Of a DNA stretch of 5,504 nucleotides, positions 5,121 to 5,504 are shown piece after piece. The position numbers and the translations under genes were made by a program. The notes under the pieces are model-generated. The model had not been told where the DNA came from. It saw only the letters and a list, made by a program, of their open reading frames with translations, and did not search any database. Within the stretch, counting starts at the first letter, position 1; each line of letters begins with the position of its first letter. Source of the DNA: an uncultured Eubacteriales bacterium (GTDB lineage Bacteria > Bacillota > Clostridia > Peptostreptococcales > Anaerovoracaceae); assembly GCA_902797405.1 (NCBI GenBank), contig CADBSP010000178.1, positions 1-5,504 on the forward strand, in the 5' to 3' direction.

Positions 5121-5341
5121 AAAAAGATTTAAAGAGGGCTACACTTCTTATAGTGGTTTTTAAAGAAATTCGGGAAAAAGTAATACAGGATGAAGTGGTT
5201 CGGATAGTCGAAATCTATGGGGAGAGAAAGGAAAAACAATGGTAAAAACATAAAAAAGAAAGGTAAAAATATGAGGAAACAATGGGGATTCACAAATGCG
5301 AAAAAATGTTAAAAAATCAATAAAAAAAGGCAAAAAAGTCC
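5121..5341. other. A-rich, gene-free stretch upstream of the rpsF promoter
   Basis: About 220 bases are dominated by A and G on the + strand, with many A-tracts (for example around 5245-5260 and 5300-5335). No ORF with a convincing start is seen. Possible roles are intrinsically curved DNA or an UP-like element for the strong downstream promoter. At 5289-5306 it contains a fragment, TTCACAAATGCGAAAAAA, resembling the 24-bp unit upstream of birA. Confidence 0.5.
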
Positions 5342-5370
5342 TTGCAATCCCAGTTGATTTGTTGCATAAT
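5342..5370 (+). promoter_or_regulatory. Promoter of the rpsF-like gene
   Basis: TTGCAA (5342-5347) and CATAAT (5365-5370) are separated by the optimal 17 bp. An A-rich tract lies immediately upstream, as in strong ribosomal-protein promoters. Transcription would start near 5376, leaving a leader of about 100 bases. Confidence 0.65.
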
Positions 5371-5375
5371 GATGA

Positions 5376-5476
5376 AGCACGCTAAAAGGGCGTGGAAAAC
5401 AAAAGCGACAACTATTAGTCGTAATCTCTGCGCAGTATGAGAGCTGCGCCATTAAGACCATAGGGAGGTGAAACGA
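5376..5476 (+). promoter_or_regulatory. Structured 5' leader of the rpsF-like gene
   Basis: Three successive hairpins can be drawn: CACGC/GCGTG (5378-5382 with 5390-5394), GCGAC/GTCGT (5405-5409 with 5418-5422, one G-U pair), and GCGCAG/CTGCGC (5430-5435 with 5444-5449). The last is extended below a 2/5 internal loop by TCT/AGA (5425-5427 with 5455-5457). The ribosome binding site AGGGAGGTGA (5462-5471) follows. Leaders of rpsF operons are known to carry an S6:S18-binding hairpin for autoregulation. The third hairpin is the best candidate, but I cannot identify the diagnostic CCG element, so this remains inference. Confidence 0.4.
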
Positions 5477-5504
5477 ATGAATAACTACGAAGTCCTGTTC
5501 GTCA
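5477..5504 (+). CDS. rpsF: Probable 30S ribosomal protein S6, N-terminal fragment
   Basis: Only nine codons are visible (MNNYEVLFV) before the window ends. The M-N-x-Y-E-hydrophobic start is characteristic of S6, which binds 16S rRNA with S18 in the platform of the small subunit. GGAGG at 5464-5468, eight bases before ATG, sets the start, and the strong promoter and structured leader fit a ribosomal-protein operon (usually rpsF-ssb-rpsR). The short fragment means this is a well-supported guess, not proof. Confidence 0.68.

Noticed and set aside
5140..5262. 40-residue Phe-rich - strand ORF in the A-rich region
   Set aside because: The Phe/Leu richness reflects T-rich antisense sequence, and there is no ribosome binding site.
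5297..5386. Small lysine-rich + strand ORF (MRKNVKKSIKKG...) before rpsF
   Set aside because: It runs through the rpsF -35 and -10 boxes and its composition follows from the A-rich DNA; only a weak GGGG precedes it.

Overview
The window looks like a chromosomal segment of a moderately AT-rich Clostridia member (Firmicutes), probably close to Lachnospiraceae. The reasons are strong GGAGG-type ribosome binding sites, sigma-A-like promoters, a class B sortase, a group II BirA with an N-terminal DNA-binding domain, a sugar nucleotidyltransferase of a type familiar from Clostridia, and CobU/CobC-like cobalamin genes. The organism assignment is inference from protein style. No marker gene here fixes it.

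Left third (1-2190, + strand): the C-terminal part of a CobU-like adenosylcobinamide kinase/guanylyltransferase runs in from the left edge. It is followed by a histidine phosphatase, probably the alpha-ribazole phosphatase CobC, so this is the edge of a cobalamin nucleotide-loop locus. A separate membrane-anchored class B sortase follows with its own likely promoter. It ends at a bidirectional terminator (2195-2222) shared with the convergent birA.

Middle (2225-3796, - strand): a complete bifunctional biotin ligase/repressor gene, birA, is bracketed by two unrelated tandem-repeat arrays. A 35-bp array begins at its stop codon and a 24-bp array lies in its 5' leader. A near-consensus promoter (TTGACA-N18-TATAAT) about 280 bp upstream of the start drives it. 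Two perfect BirA operator half-sites, TTGTAAACC and GGTTTACAA, sit at and just after the predicted transcription start, separated by 38 bp instead of the usual ~15-16. This suggests that birA is autoregulated through an unusually wide operator, and it is the most interesting observation in the window.

Right third (3770-5504): a sugar-nucleotidyltransferase gene (- strand) has its own promoter, a strong RBS and a textbook intrinsic terminator. A 605-bp divergent intergenic region separates it from the first codons of a gene that looks like rpsF (ribosomal protein S6, + strand). That region holds three copies of a 12-bp inverted/direct repeat, an A-rich gene-free stretch, the rpsF promoter and a structured rpsF leader.

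A recurring theme is short tandem or low-complexity insertions: a 30-bp repeat inside cobU, an acidic linker in cobC, 35-bp and 24-bp arrays around birA, and a 42-bp-period repeat inside the nucleotidyltransferase gene. Otherwise the genes are ordinary housekeeping or surface functions. I see no defence system, CRISPR array, insertion sequence or phage gene.
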